DNA of 33,497 bases, taken from the NCBI GenBank assembly GCA_964595945.1, contig CAZQSL010000024.1, positions 1 to 33,497 of the forward strand. The letters are read 5' to 3'. The translations under genes were made by a program, and so were the position numbers. Source of the stretch: CAZQSL01 sp964595945 (GTDB lineage Bacteria > UBP15 > UBA6099 > JAJRTR01). Under the pieces are notes generated by a model, which ran no database searches, was not told the DNA's origin, and was given only the letters and a program-made list of their open reading frames with translations. The first letter of the stretch is position 1. Each line of letters starts with the position of its first letter. Shown here piece after piece: positions 1-8,182 of the stretch.

Positions 1-1
1 C

Positions 2-829
2 GGCGCAGGCCTGACGTATGACGATGTGCTCATACTCGCAGCGCATATCGACTACTTCGCTGTCCTCTGCTCCACATTTGTCGCCAACGGACCCGCCACG
101 GCAGGCGGGCACATGATCGAAGGCCGCAATCTCGACTGGGCAAGCGGCGGACTCAAGGAACTCGACCCATTCACCACAGTCACGGTCTACAAACCCACCG
201 GCGGCAATTCATTCATCACAGTCGGTTACCCCGGCCTCGGCGGCGTCCTCACTGCCATCAACGACAAGAATTTTCTCGCCGAACTCAACTTTTCGATGAC
301 CACCGAAAATGAGAAGGAAGGCACTCCCGGCCTCATTCTCATGCGCGACATCATCGCAAATGCCACATCGGTCGAAGAAGGCGAAAAAATGCTGCGCGAA
401 GCGAAACGCATCGCCGGCTACAACATCGTCATCGCCGACGCGAAAACACAGAAGGCCGAAGTCGTGGAAATCACGGGCAAATCAGTCGGCATCGTCCCGC
501 TCACCAACAATGCCTTCGTCTCGACCAACCACTTCACATCAAAAGAACTTGCAGGCAAAAACACGCAGGCAAGCAATATGATGAGTTCGAGCCCCAGTCC
601 CGAACGCTTCGCGCGGCTCACGGAAATGGTTGGCGAAAACTACGGAAAAATCGACCCGCAGAAAGCCATGACGATGATGCACGACCCCGGCGTCATGGTC
701 AAGGGCACTGTGCAGACTGTCATATTCAGCCCCGACACGGGCGAAATGTGGGTATGGGCGCGCAACCGTGCAGCTGGCGACTTCGTTCGCTTCGAGACAA
801 AAGCACTCTTCGATGGCACGGCAAAATAG
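2..829 (+). CDS. C45 / acyl-CoA:6-APA acyltransferase-like N-terminal nucleophile hydrolase, 5'-truncated
   Basis: The reading frame is open from the window edge, so the N-terminus is missing; a GTG at 26 is an internal codon rather than a convincing start. The visible part carries CSTF (Cys codon at 68-70), followed some 20 residues later by GRNLDW. These are the two hallmarks of the C45 peptidase / AAT family, in which autocleavage frees a nucleophilic Cys that hydrolyses or transfers linear amides. Later segments (a GYPG stretch, an ELNFSMT stretch, STNHF) fit the alpha-beta-beta-alpha Ntn fold. The substrate is unknown; members act on small amides, acyl-amino acids or cell-wall-like peptides. 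It is followed by a possible terminator and so is not obviously co-transcribed with rpoD. Family assignment is fairly sure; specificity is not. Confidence 0.75.
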   Translation, partial: GAGLTYDDVLILAAHIDYFAVLCSTFVANGPATAGGHMIEGRNLDWASGGLKELDPFTTVTVYKPTGGNSFITVGYPGLGGVLTAINDKNFLAELNFSMTTENEKEGTPGLILMRDIIANATSVEEGEKMLREAKRIAGYNIVIADAKTQKAEVVEITGKSVGIVPLTNNAFVSTNHFTSKELAGKNTQASNMMSSSPSPERFARLTEMVGENYGKIDPQKAMTMMHDPGVMVKGTVQTVIFSPDTGEMWVWARNRAAGDFVRFETKALFDGTAK

Positions 830-861
830 CATTCCACAGGCTGCAACAATTCAAAAAACAG

Positions 862-895
862 GCGGCGGCAACCCGAAGGGCGGCGGCCGCTTTTT
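862..895 (+). terminator. Possible intrinsic terminator after the C45 hydrolase gene
   Basis: An outer stem GCGGC/GCCGC (862-866 with 886-890) encloses a short inner CCC-GAA-GGG hairpin and is followed directly by TTTTT. The stem contains an internal loop, so termination may be weak. A second short perfect hairpin (CTCCGG-CTG-CCGGAG, 903-917) follows without an adjacent T-run. Confidence 0.45.
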
Positions 896-918
896 CGTGT
901 CGCTCCGGCTGCCGGAGA

Positions 919-1151
919 CCACAATCATGCTTTTTTTGTAAAAACACGTTATAAAAAATATATATGTGGGTATTGAAATTTTTAATGAATTGGACGAGTA
1001 TTTTTGAAATGGTAAACCAGTTGATAGCAGTGCCGACAACTATGGACGACAGCCACGTAACGACACATAAATACAACTCCACATCAGGACGCAACAGGCT
1101 CCCGGCAGTAAGACGGGAATTTCACCTTATCCGCAGGGGAGGGTAACCGAT
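919..1151 (+). promoter_or_regulatory. AT-rich gap and rpoD 5' leader with strong ribosome binding site
   Basis: The gap between the hydrolase and rpoD begins with an AT-rich block (about 940-1010) that probably holds the rpoD promoter, though no convincing -35/-10 pair was found. GGGGAGGG at 1136-1143 lies 8 nt before the TTG at 1152 and decides that start. In the leader, CTCCC (1099-1103) can pair with GGGAG of the ribosome binding site (1137-1141), while the overlapping CCCG (1101-1104) can instead pair with CGGG (1114-1117). These are two mutually exclusive folds. No protein gene is seen in this stretch. Confidence 0.4.
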
Positions 1152-2282
1152 TTGCCATCTTCAGCCTTGCGCCGCGCACCGGCAATCAACGAGCTATACA
1201 ACAAGGTAAAAACAGAAGGCAGCGTCTACTACAAGGAGATAGACGACCTCCTCTGCCAGGTCAGTCTCGACCCGGACGACATCGAAGCCATATTCGACGA
1301 GTTTATCGACCTCGGCGGCGCCATCCTCGACGACGAAGGCACCAATCTGCTTGAAAAGGACATCGAAGAAGTCAAAGTCGAATTCAGCATCGAAGAAGAG
1401 GAAGAACCGGAAGAAGAATTCGATCTCCTCCTCAAGATGCCCGGCGAAATCCGCATCGACGATTCTGTCCGCCTCTATCTCAAGGAAATCGGCAAAGTCC
1501 CCCTCATCAGCGGCGAAGAAGAAATCCTCTACGCCAAACAGATCGAAATGAATATCGAAGAGGCAAAACAGAAACTCACCGAAGCCAATCTGCGCCTCGT
1601 CGTAAGCATAGCGAAGAAATACGTCGGACACGGCATGAACTTCCTCGATCTCATACAGGAAGGCAACCTCGGCCTCATCCGCGCGGTGGAAAAATTCGAC
1701 TACCGCAAGGGCTATAAATTCAGCACCTACGCCACATGGTGGATCCGTCAGGCCATCACCCGCGCACTCGCCGACCAGGGCGACATCATACGCAAACCCG
1801 TCCACATGGTCGAAACCATCAACAAACTCGTCAAAACCTCGCGCCACCTCATGCAGGAATTCGGTCGCGAGCCATCAGAAAGCGAAATAGCACACGAAAT
1901 GGGCATCACGGAGGAAAAAGTTCGCGAGATCATGAAAATCTCGCAAAAGCCTATTTCCCTCGAAACACCCATCGGCGAAGAAGAAGACAGCCATCTGCGT
2001 GACTTCCTCGAAGATCAGGGCAGCGAACCCCCCATCGACGCCGCCTCCAACAGCCTCCTCAAAGAGCACCTTCAGGACGTCCTCCACACACTCTCCGACC
2101 GCGAACGAAAAGTCCTCGAACTCCGATTCGGACTCACCGACGGACACACCCGCACCCTCGAAGAAGTCGGCAAACAATTCAACGTCACACGCGAACGCAT
2201 CCGCCAGATCGAAGCAAAAGCGCTAAGAAAACTGAGGCATCCGAGCAGAAGCAAACGACTCAAGGGCTATCTTGAGAACTGA
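1152..2282 (+). CDS. rpoD: RNA polymerase primary sigma factor RpoD (sigma70 family)
   Basis: This is the housekeeping sigma factor that directs core RNA polymerase to -35/-10 promoters. All sigma70 regions occur in order: a region 1.1-like domain (about residues 10-60), an acidic linker, region 1.2 (DSVRLYLKEIG), region 2 (NLRLVVSIAKKY, FLDLIQEGN, FSTYATWWIRQAI), region 3, and region 4 ending in the helix-turn-helix VTRERIRQIEAKALRKLRHP. At 376 aa it is much shorter than the 613 aa E. coli protein because the large non-conserved insert before region 2 is absent. The TTG start is required: the next in-frame Met lies beyond region 1.1, and a strong GGGGAGGG site precedes the TTG. The dehydrogenase gene follows after only 40 nt, so the two may be co-transcribed. 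Confidence 0.96.
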   Translation: MPSSALRRAPAINELYNKVKTEGSVYYKEIDDLLCQVSLDPDDIEAIFDEFIDLGGAILDDEGTNLLEKDIEEVKVEFSIEEEEEPEEEFDLLLKMPGEIRIDDSVRLYLKEIGKVPLISGEEEILYAKQIEMNIEEAKQKLTEANLRLVVSIAKKYVGHGMNFLDLIQEGNLGLIRAVEKFDYRKGYKFSTYATWWIRQAITRALADQGDIIRKPVHMVETINKLVKTSRHLMQEFGREPSESEIAHEMGITEEKVREIMKISQKPISLETPIGEEEDSHLRDFLEDQGSEPPIDAASNSLLKEHLQDVLHTLSDRERKVLELRFGLTDGHTRTLEEVGKQFNVTRERIRQIEAKALRKLRHPSRSKRLKGYLEN

Positions 2283-2322
2283 CCTGCCGGCCCGCCCGGT
2301 CCACCCGAAAGGATAAACGGCA

Positions 2323-3390
2323 ATGAGCAAGACCTACAAGATCGCAGTACTCCCCGGCGACGGCACGGGCCCAGAAGTAGTCGCCGAAGGACTCAAAGTC
2401 CTCAAAGCCCTCGCGGCAAAAGAAAACGTATCATTCGACTTCGAAACTTTCGACTGGGGCGGCGACCGCTACATCCGCACCGGCGAGGTACTCCCCGACA
2501 GCGCGGCTGACACGCTTCGCCAGTTCGACGCTATCTACCTCGGCGCCATCGGACACCCCGAGGTCAAACCCGGTATCCTCGAAAAAGGCATTCTCCTTCG
2601 CCTCCGATTCGAACTCGACCAATATATCAACCTCCGCCCGGTCAAACTTTACCCCGGTGTCTACACCCCACTCAAGGATAAGGGCCCGGAACATATTGAC
2701 TTCGTCGTCGTCCGTGAAAACACCGAAGGTCTCTACGCCGGCGCCGGCGGCACTCTCCGCAAAGGCACCCCCAACGAAGTCGCCATCCAGGAATCCATCA
2801 ACACGCGCATGGGCGTCGAACGCTGCCTCCGCTACGCATTCGAATACACCAAGAAACGCAACAAGGACAACAAGCTTACCCTCTGCGGTAAAACCAACGT
2901 CCTCACCTTCGCGTTCGACCTCTGGGAACGCGCCTTCTACGAAATAGCTCCCGAATATCCAGGCATCAAAACCGACTACACTCATGTCGACGCAACCTGT
3001 ATGTGGATGGTCAAAAACCCCGAATGGTTCGACGTCATCGTCACTGATAACATGTTCGGCGATATCATCACCGACCTCGGCGCCATGATACAGGGCGGCA
3101 TGGGTATCGCCGCCGGTGGCAACATCAATCCCGAAGGCGTCTCCATGTACGAACCCATCGGCGGCTCCGCACCCAAATACACGGGCCAGAACATCATCAA
3201 CCCCCTTGCCGCAATCTGCGCCGCAGGCATGATGGCCGACCAGCTCGGACTCACATCCATCGGCTCCAAGATCGAAAAAGCTGTCATGGATGTCACCGCC
3301 AACCACATCACATCACTCGCCGCCGGCCGCATGGGCAAGTCCACCAGCGAAGTCGGCGACCTTGTCGCACAGCTCGCCTGCGATCTATAA
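2323..3390 (+). CDS. leuB: Isocitrate/isopropylmalate dehydrogenase family protein (LeuB-like)
   Basis: This is a beta-decarboxylating dehydrogenase that oxidises and decarboxylates a 2-hydroxy-acid. The most likely substrate is 3-isopropylmalate in leucine synthesis. It has the N-terminal LPGDGTGPEV motif, the substrate segment LLRLRFELDQYINLRP with its conserved Arg residues, the catalytic Lys/Asp region (CGKTNVLTFAF, DNMFGDIITDL) and the cofactor loop GGSAPKYTGQNIINP. Length (355 aa) is typical. The LLRLRFELDQYINLRP pattern resembles actinobacterial-type LeuB and tartrate-dehydrogenase relatives more than E. coli LeuB. K285-Y286 in the cofactor loop occupies the place of Asp-Ile in NAD-dependent LeuB and matches the Lys-Tyr of NADP-dependent isocitrate dehydrogenase, so cofactor preference is uncertain. 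No other leu gene is in the window, so the gene symbol is provisional. Confidence 0.8.
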   Translation: MSKTYKIAVLPGDGTGPEVVAEGLKVLKALAAKENVSFDFETFDWGGDRYIRTGEVLPDSAADTLRQFDAIYLGAIGHPEVKPGILEKGILLRLRFELDQYINLRPVKLYPGVYTPLKDKGPEHIDFVVVRENTEGLYAGAGGTLRKGTPNEVAIQESINTRMGVERCLRYAFEYTKKRNKDNKLTLCGKTNVLTFAFDLWERAFYEIAPEYPGIKTDYTHVDATCMWMVKNPEWFDVIVTDNMFGDIITDLGAMIQGGMGIAAGGNINPEGVSMYEPIGGSAPKYTGQNIINPLAAICAAGMMADQLGLTSIGSKIEKAVMDVTANHITSLAAGRMGKSTSEVGDLVAQLACDL

Positions 3391-3420
3391 CCGGTTCATA
3401 AACCAAAACACGGAAACACA

Positions 3421-3456
3421 AAAGGGGAACCACCGGACAGGGTGGTTCCCCTTTTT
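3421..3456. terminator. Bidirectional intrinsic terminator between convergent genes
   Basis: A perfect 11-bp stem pairs GGGGAACCACC (3424-3434) with GGTGGTTCCCC (3441-3451) around a 6-nt loop. It is flanked by an A-run upstream and TTTTT downstream, so it can terminate both the plus-strand dehydrogenase and the converging minus-strand SDR gene. Confidence 0.92.
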
Positions 3457-3514
3457 CATTGGACTGATATCCGGCAGCCCTCCCTCGATCGAATTGCCTG
3501 CTGCAAGGGGATGG

Positions 3515-4444
3515 TTACAGAAATCCGATTTTGAGATTTGTGTCGTGAGACATGAGAGAGGCGGCGATTTCCGAGAGGAGAGGGGCGATGTATGAGAAGT
3601 GCATGGAGAGGTCGGCAGCGGCCTGTGAGTTGTCGCACGTATTGTCTTCGAGTAACATGGTGAACTGGTCTCGGGTGATGGGAGCGTGAGGCAGAAATGA
3701 TGTGGATGCGACCATGGCTCGCGCGAGTGGCAGTGGTATGGAGAGCTTGAGTTTGCGTTTTGCGATTGATTTTTCGAAAAGTCCGATGAGTTCGAGATAT
3801 GTGAGCTGTTCCGGGCCGCCGATTTCGTAAGTTTTGCAGTTGGAAGCATCTGTCGAGATGGCTCGCAGGAAGCACTGGCATGTGTCGGCCACATCCATGG
3901 GTTGCATGAGGTAGCTGCCATCGCCGAATACCGGCACAATGGGCGCCTGTGCTACGAGGCGGAACATCATGTTGGTGAAATCTCCGCCGTAACCGAGCTG
4001 GAGTGATGGGCGGAATATGGTGTAGGGGAGGCCGGAAGCGATGACGGCGTGCTCGCCGATAAGTTTTGTGCGGTGATATTGACTCGCAGCGTCGGGGCGG
4101 GTGCCGAGTGCGCTCATGTGTATGATTTTGGGGATGCCTGCCGCGACAGCGGCACGGGCGAATGTTTCAGCTCCGACACCATGCATGCGCTCGAACGTGA
4201 TACCGCGTGAGGGGATTTCCTTTATGATGCCGACGAGGTTGATGGCGGCGTCGCAGCCGTCCATGCCGCGTTTGAGTGATTCGAGGTCGGTGATGTCGCC
4301 GCGTACCGGCGTGGCCCTGATCATTTCGAGTTCGGCTGGCAGCGGGCCGCGTGTGAGGCATGCTGTTTTTATGCCCTTTTCTCTCAGTAGTGTAACGAGG
4401 TTGGTGCCGACGAATCCGGTGCCGCCAGCTATGAATACTTTCAT
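3515..4444 (-). CDS. Atypical SDR NAD(P)-binding protein (NDUFA9-like epimerase/dehydratase family)
   Basis: A Rossmann-fold protein of 309 aa. It begins MKVFIAGGTGFVG with the glycine-rich nucleotide-binding motif, and has DITD near the second strand, a Ser followed by YHRTK (YxxxK catalytic pair), and the segment PYTIFRPSLQLGYGG. The pattern matches the atypical SDR group that includes the complex I NDUFA9-like proteins and quinone- or sugar-nucleotide-related enzymes; the actual substrate cannot be read. The ATG at 4444 is chosen because AAGGTG lies about 9 nt before it and the dinucleotide-binding strand begins immediately; longer in-frame extensions have no binding site. It converges on the dehydrogenase gene and shares the bidirectional terminator with it. 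Confidence 0.82.
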   Translation of the reverse strand: MKVFIAGGTGFVGTNLVTLLREKGIKTACLTRGPLPAELEMIRATPVRGDITDLESLKRGMDGCDAAINLVGIIKEIPSRGITFERMHGVGAETFARAAVAAGIPKIIHMSALGTRPDAASQYHRTKLIGEHAVIASGLPYTIFRPSLQLGYGGDFTNMMFRLVAQAPIVPVFGDGSYLMQPMDVADTCQCFLRAISTDASNCKTYEIGGPEQLTYLELIGLFEKSIAKRKLKLSIPLPLARAMVASTSFLPHAPITRDQFTMLLEDNTCDNSQAAADLSMHFSYIAPLLSEIAASLMSHDTNLKIGFL

Positions 4445-4538
4445 GGATACTTCACCTTCTTGCCTGTATGCGAAGCCATATCGGCTTTTTGTACGATCCG
4501 CGCCCTGATGATTTTTGAGCTTGGCACAGATGGCGCGT

Positions 4539-4575
4539 ACGCCCAAACCGGGCGGTCAGCCCCGGTTGCAGGCGT
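4539..4575. other. Strong imperfect hairpin between the SDR and radical SAM genes
   Basis: AACCGGG (4546-4552) and CCCGGTT (4561-4567) form a perfect 7-bp stem with an 8-nt loop. ACGCC (4539-4543) and GGCGT (4571-4575) extend it. A short TTTT follows only on the plus strand, where no gene ends, so it is not a normal terminator for the minus-strand genes. It may act as an RNA processing or partial termination site between the two. Confidence 0.45.
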
Positions 4576-4598
4576 TTTGGATACTTACTATATAAAAT

Positions 4599-5954
4599 CT
4601 ATTCGTGGGTGATTGTGTTCCATGCTTTGAGCTCGCGGACGAGATTTATTTTTATCTCGTTGAGCTCGTCGTCTGAGAAGTCCGTGAAGTTGATGCGAAC
4701 TTTTTCGCCCTGTTCGCCGAGAGTGAGGATATAGGCCTCTTCGTCGGGGATGGCGCCCATGTCGCGGGCGATGGTGTAGAGTTCGGTGCCCGGGTAGGGA
4801 GTGGCGAAGAAAAACACTTCGGGGGCGAGGCCGAGTTCTTTGCAGAAGTCGACTGTTTCGCGGAGAGTGTCGCGGTTTTCGCCGGGTAGTCCGACAATGA
4901 ATGAGCAGTCGGCCCAGCCCATGATCTTCTGTGTCATGCGGATGGCTGTCTTGGCCTGTTCGACATTGACGCTTTTGCGGCAGCGGCGCAGCACTTCGGG
5001 GCTGCCGGACTCTATGCCGTAGCAGAGCATGACGCAGCCGGCCTCTTTCATGCGTTCGATGAGGGGCTCGCTCATGAGGTTGACGCGGCCCGCGCAGCCC
5101 CATTCGACGCCTATGTTTTCGCGTATGAGGATGTCGCAGAACCGCAGGACGTTTTCGCGGTTGACGATGAAGCAGTCGTCGTTGAAGTGGATGTATTCGA
5201 CGTTGTATTTTTCCTTGAGGAGGACGAATTCCTCGAAGATGTTTTCTGCCGACCGGAAGCGGTAGGAGGCGCCCATGAAGTCGTGGTAGCAGTAGGTGCA
5301 TTTGTAGGGGCAGCCGCGCGACGAGATGATGTTGAAGGATCGGCGGATGTTTTCGTCTGAGGAAGAGCCGTCGATCCACTTGTTGACGTTGACGGCGCCG
5401 ATGGGATTGATGGCGTAGATGTCGGAGTCGAACAGGTCCCATTTTGGAAAGGGGATAGTGTCGATGTTTTTGATGTAGCCGCGCGGAGGGTTGGCGACGG
5501 GGTTGCCGGAAGAGTCCCGCCGCCAGATGCCGGGGATTGTGTCGATTGGCCCGCCGGAGGCGAGTGCGCCGGCGAGTTCGACGAGTGTGATTTCGCCTTC
5601 GCCGATGCAGAGGTAGTCGGCGGGAGTGTTGGTGAGAGTGACGTGTGGAGCGGAAGTGGCGCAACTGCCGCCGATGATGAGCGGGCGGCCGGGGTGGATG
5701 GTCTTGATGCGGGTGGCGAGTCGTTTGATGGTGGCGTAGATGGTGATGAGGCCGCCGATGCCGCAGAGGTCGTAGTCGGACGCGGCGATGCGGGCGTCGA
5801 ATTCGGCGTCAGTTGGGCGGTGTACGTTGATGTCGAAGATTTCGACGTCATGGCCGGCGCGGGTGAGGGTGGCGGCGAGATAGCCGAGTCCTGAGGGGAA
5901 GCAGTTGGGTTTTGCCCATTCGCGGATGGGTGGGTTTATGAGGAGTATTTTCAT
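4599..5954 (-). CDS. B12-binding-domain radical SAM protein
   Basis: This 451-aa protein joins an N-terminal cobalamin-binding-type domain (starts MKILLINPPI; about residues 1-150 with FPSGLGYLAATL and IIGGSCATSAPHV) to a radical SAM domain. The 4Fe-4S motif CPYKCTYC has Cys at 215, 219 and 222; later segments typical of the Elp3/NifB-like core follow (YIHFNDDCF, LCYGIESGSPEVL, SFIVGLPGE). Such enzymes perform methylations or rearrangements in lipid, hopanoid, cofactor or natural-product pathways; the substrate is unknown here. The B12 domain lacks an obvious DxHxxG motif, as in many members that bind cobalamin base-off without a His ligand. It starts 19 nt after the symporter gene stop and is probably co-transcribed with it. 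Confidence 0.88.
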   Translation of the reverse strand: MKILLINPPIREWAKPNCFPSGLGYLAATLTRAGHDVEIFDINVHRPTDAEFDARIAASDYDLCGIGGLITIYATIKRLATRIKTIHPGRPLIIGGSCATSAPHVTLTNTPADYLCIGEGEITLVELAGALASGGPIDTIPGIWRRDSSGNPVANPPRGYIKNIDTIPFPKWDLFDSDIYAINPIGAVNVNKWIDGSSSDENIRRSFNIISSRGCPYKCTYCYHDFMGASYRFRSAENIFEEFVLLKEKYNVEYIHFNDDCFIVNRENVLRFCDILIRENIGVEWGCAGRVNLMSEPLIERMKEAGCVMLCYGIESGSPEVLRRCRKSVNVEQAKTAIRMTQKIMGWADCSFIVGLPGENRDTLRETVDFCKELGLAPEVFFFATPYPGTELYTIARDMGAIPDEEAYILTLGEQGEKVRINFTDFSDDELNEIKINLVRELKAWNTITHE

Positions 5955-5973
5955 GGGTGGTGGTTGTCCTGTT

Positions 5974-7362
5974 TCAGCCTGGGTATTTTGATGCGCGGCG
6001 GCGTGCGAAGATGGAGGGTTCGATCGTCAGGGTTTTTTCGTTGAGCGGATAAAATGCGAATACGAGGGCGCCGAGGAGTACGAATGCGCCGGTGACGGGG
6101 CCGAGGAGCTGGACTCCGAGAGGGTTGTCCTTGGCATAGCCAAAGATGTTGAAGAGCTGGCCCTGGATGAGGAATGTGAAGGCGATGACGAATTTCTGGA
6201 GGATGCCCTGCGCGCCGAAGAAGATGGCTTCCCGGCGGCGGCCGTGGAGTTTTTCGTCATAGTCGGCGATGTCGGCGAGGATGGGGAGCCCGAGGCACAT
6301 AAGGCCGGCGAAGGGGAATCCGAGGAAGATGAACATGATGTATGACAGGGTGGTAGTGGGTATGCCGAAGATAGCGGGCTGTGTGAGGAGGTATTCGAGG
6401 GGGAGCATAAGTCCGAGGAGTACCGAGCAGAGGATGTTGACGGTTTTCTTGGAGTACTTTTCGCAGAGTTTCTGTATGATGAAGAATGATGCGAAGACCG
6501 AGCCGATGAGGATGCCGAAGTACTGGATCATGTCGGACTCCTTTCGCCCGAGGATGACAGTGACTATGTACATGAGGCCGTTCTGGAGTGTCTGGGTGCC
6601 GAGGAGGTTGAAGAGTGTGCTGATGAGGTAGATGAGAAATGCCTTGTTGGTGAATGTCCATTTGAGGGCTTCGAGCAGGCTGTAGTCTTCCTCGTCTTCG
6701 CGCACGACGGACAGTTCCTTTTCCTTGACGCCGAAGACTGTGGAATAGATCGTGATGAGGCATAGGCCGCCCATGACGATAAATATCCATGGGTTTTCGG
6801 AGATCGGGGTGAACTTGCTTTGCAGTAGTAGTACGATGGCGGTGCCCGCGAACATGAATACCTGCATGAGCTGGCTTATTACGAGGCGGTCTTTGCCTTC
6901 CGGGGCGATGTCGGGCAGCAGGCCGAGGTATGGGCAGAATACGAGCGTGATGCATGACCAGAAGCATGTGTTGACGATGAGGATATAAGCGCCCATCGCG
7001 AATGTGTTAGGTGCGAACGGCGGGTACCAGTACATGATGAAAAATGCCGCGAGGGGCAGTCCGCCGACAGCGATGAATGGGATGCGCCGTCCCCAGCGGG
7101 TTTTCGTGCGATCGCTGTAGTAGCCGACGATGGGTTCGAGGAATCCGTCGAAAAAACGGCCGAAAAAGATCAGGGCGGTCATAACGGAAATGCTGATGAG
7201 CTGCTTGTCCTGATCGGGGGGGCAGTAGTAGTACATGAGATACATGCCGACGGGCATGGAAACCAGAGTGCCCGACATATTGCCGATGCTGTAAAGCATC
7301 GTGGTGGCGAATCCGAGCCGTCTTTTGGGAGCTTGTGTGGCAGTTGCGTCAGTATTCGACAT
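5974..7362 (-). CDS. MFS sugar symporter of the GPH (glycoside-pentoside-hexuronide:cation) family
   Basis: This is a 462-aa inner-membrane transporter with about 12 hydrophobic segments. The loop after helix 2 reads EPIVGYYSDRTKTRWGRR, the GPH signature that otherwise usually starts with Asp-Pro. A second recognisable element is IADIADYDEKLHGRRREA, also typical of MelB/XylP/GusB relatives, which move glycosides or hexuronides with Na+ or H+. The ATG at 7362 is chosen because GGAG lies 9 nt before it and the hydrophilic cytoplasmic tail fits; an in-frame TTG at 7395 lies at the predicted transcription start and has no binding site. No sugar-degrading enzyme is adjacent, so the cargo is unknown. 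Confidence 0.88.
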   Translation of the reverse strand: MSNTDATATQAPKRRLGFATTMLYSIGNMSGTLVSMPVGMYLMYYYCPPDQDKQLISISVMTALIFFGRFFDGFLEPIVGYYSDRTKTRWGRRIPFIAVGGLPLAAFFIMYWYPPFAPNTFAMGAYILIVNTCFWSCITLVFCPYLGLLPDIAPEGKDRLVISQLMQVFMFAGTAIVLLLQSKFTPISENPWIFIVMGGLCLITIYSTVFGVKEKELSVVREDEEDYSLLEALKWTFTNKAFLIYLISTLFNLLGTQTLQNGLMYIVTVILGRKESDMIQYFGILIGSVFASFFIIQKLCEKYSKKTVNILCSVLLGLMLPLEYLLTQPAIFGIPTTTLSYIMFIFLGFPFAGLMCLGLPILADIADYDEKLHGRRREAIFFGAQGILQKFVIAFTFLIQGQLFNIFGYAKDNPLGVQLLGPVTGAFVLLGALVFAFYPLNEKTLTIEPSIFARRRASKYPG

Positions 7363-7397
7363 TTTGCGTCGCTCCAAGTTGATTATCAAGCCCAATC

Positions 7398-7425
7398 ATT
7401 ATATCCTAATTGAAGAGTGAGTAAA
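7398..7425 (-). promoter_or_regulatory. Promoter for the GPH symporter / radical SAM genes
   Basis: On the minus strand, TTTACT (7420-7425) and a perfect TATAAT (7398-7403) are separated by 16 nt. The predicted transcription start near 7391 leaves a leader of about 30 nt containing GGAG before the ATG at 7362. Confidence 0.65.
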
Positions 7426-7483
7426 TAATAATTTGCCGTGTGAGGGCATGAAACGGGGCCAGCGGCATGACGGAGGCGAAGGC

Positions 7484-7999
7484 ATGAGCGTGAGGCAGAA
7501 AATTGTGGACAGGCTCAGAGAGTCGATCGAAAGCTCAAACACGCGGGCGGCGCTGAAGTTTTCCGAAATGGTCTCCTCGATCACGGGCCGTCCCCATGAG
7601 GACGATGCCTATGAAATCTCTAAAGTCATTCTCGAAGTAATCGAAGTGCTGCCCAACCTCGTGATGTTCGTGGGGAACCTCATAATCGATCCGCGCGTGC
7701 CGGTCGGCGAAAAAATACGCATCGGCGTGCTTGCCGCCTATATAGTTGCGCCGACGGAACTCATCCTCACGCAACTCGTAGGCCCGGTCGCATTCATGGA
7801 TGAAGTGTTTGTGATCGCGTATCTCGTGTACTCTGTCGTCAATTTGATCGGGCAGCTCGACGAGGAGATCGTGAGGGACAACTGGCCGGGCAATGCCGAC
7901 TATGTGCAGCACATCCACGGCGCTGCCCGAGCGCTCGCCGGGCTTGGCTCGTTCCAGTCGGTAATCCGCCGGCAGGAGCAGTTTCAGACGCAGGGGTGA
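7484..7999 (+). CDS. DUF1232 (YkvA-like) small membrane protein
   Basis: A 171-aa protein. Its N-terminal 60 residues are charged and helical (MSVRQKIVDRLRES). The segment DPRVPVGEKIRIGVLAAYIV then APTELI, followed by a hydrophobic stretch containing FMDEVFVIAYLVYSVVN, matches the DUF1232/YkvA pattern (D-x-R-x-P-x4-K, Leu-x-Ala-Tyr-x3-Pro-x-Glu/Asp-Leu). Family members are small proteins with one or two membrane segments and no assigned biochemical function. The start at 7484 is supported by GGAG about 9 nt upstream. The gene is divergent from the symporter and lies upstream of the cyclase gene in the same direction. Confidence 0.72.
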   Translation: MSVRQKIVDRLRESIESSNTRAALKFSEMVSSITGRPHEDDAYEISKVILEVIEVLPNLVMFVGNLIIDPRVPVGEKIRIGVLAAYIVAPTELILTQLVGPVAFMDEVFVIAYLVYSVVNLIGQLDEEIVRDNWPGNADYVQHIHGAARALAGLGSFQSVIRRQEQFQTQG

Positions 8000-8182
8000 G
8001 GGCCGGTTCTCTCATATGCAACTGTCTCCCGTGCCGTTTCGCCAGTACATCCCCGGATGAACTTTTTATCCTGCTGTTCACAATACATCTCCGGCGCGTG
8101 AGCAACATAAACAAAATGTGCTACAATAATCACTGGCTTGCATGGCATAGATTTATGCCAGCAACAGCGGGGTAATCGGGCA

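Noticed and set aside
964..1146. 60-codon frame in the leader of rpoD
   Set aside because: It has no ribosome binding site and no motif, lies in AT-rich promoter-like DNA and ends at the rpoD binding site.
2431..3306. Long open frame (291 codons) antisense to the LeuB-like gene
   Set aside because: It is the mirror of a strongly codon-biased gene, is rich in Asp/Glu/Val/Gly by frame bias, has no binding site, and the sense frame has clear family motifs.
4588..5664. 358-codon Arg/His-rich frame overlapping the B12 radical SAM gene on the same strand
   Set aside because: The composition (Arg, His, Pro, Leu) is typical of a +1 shadow frame in GC-rich DNA; the radical SAM frame has all motifs.
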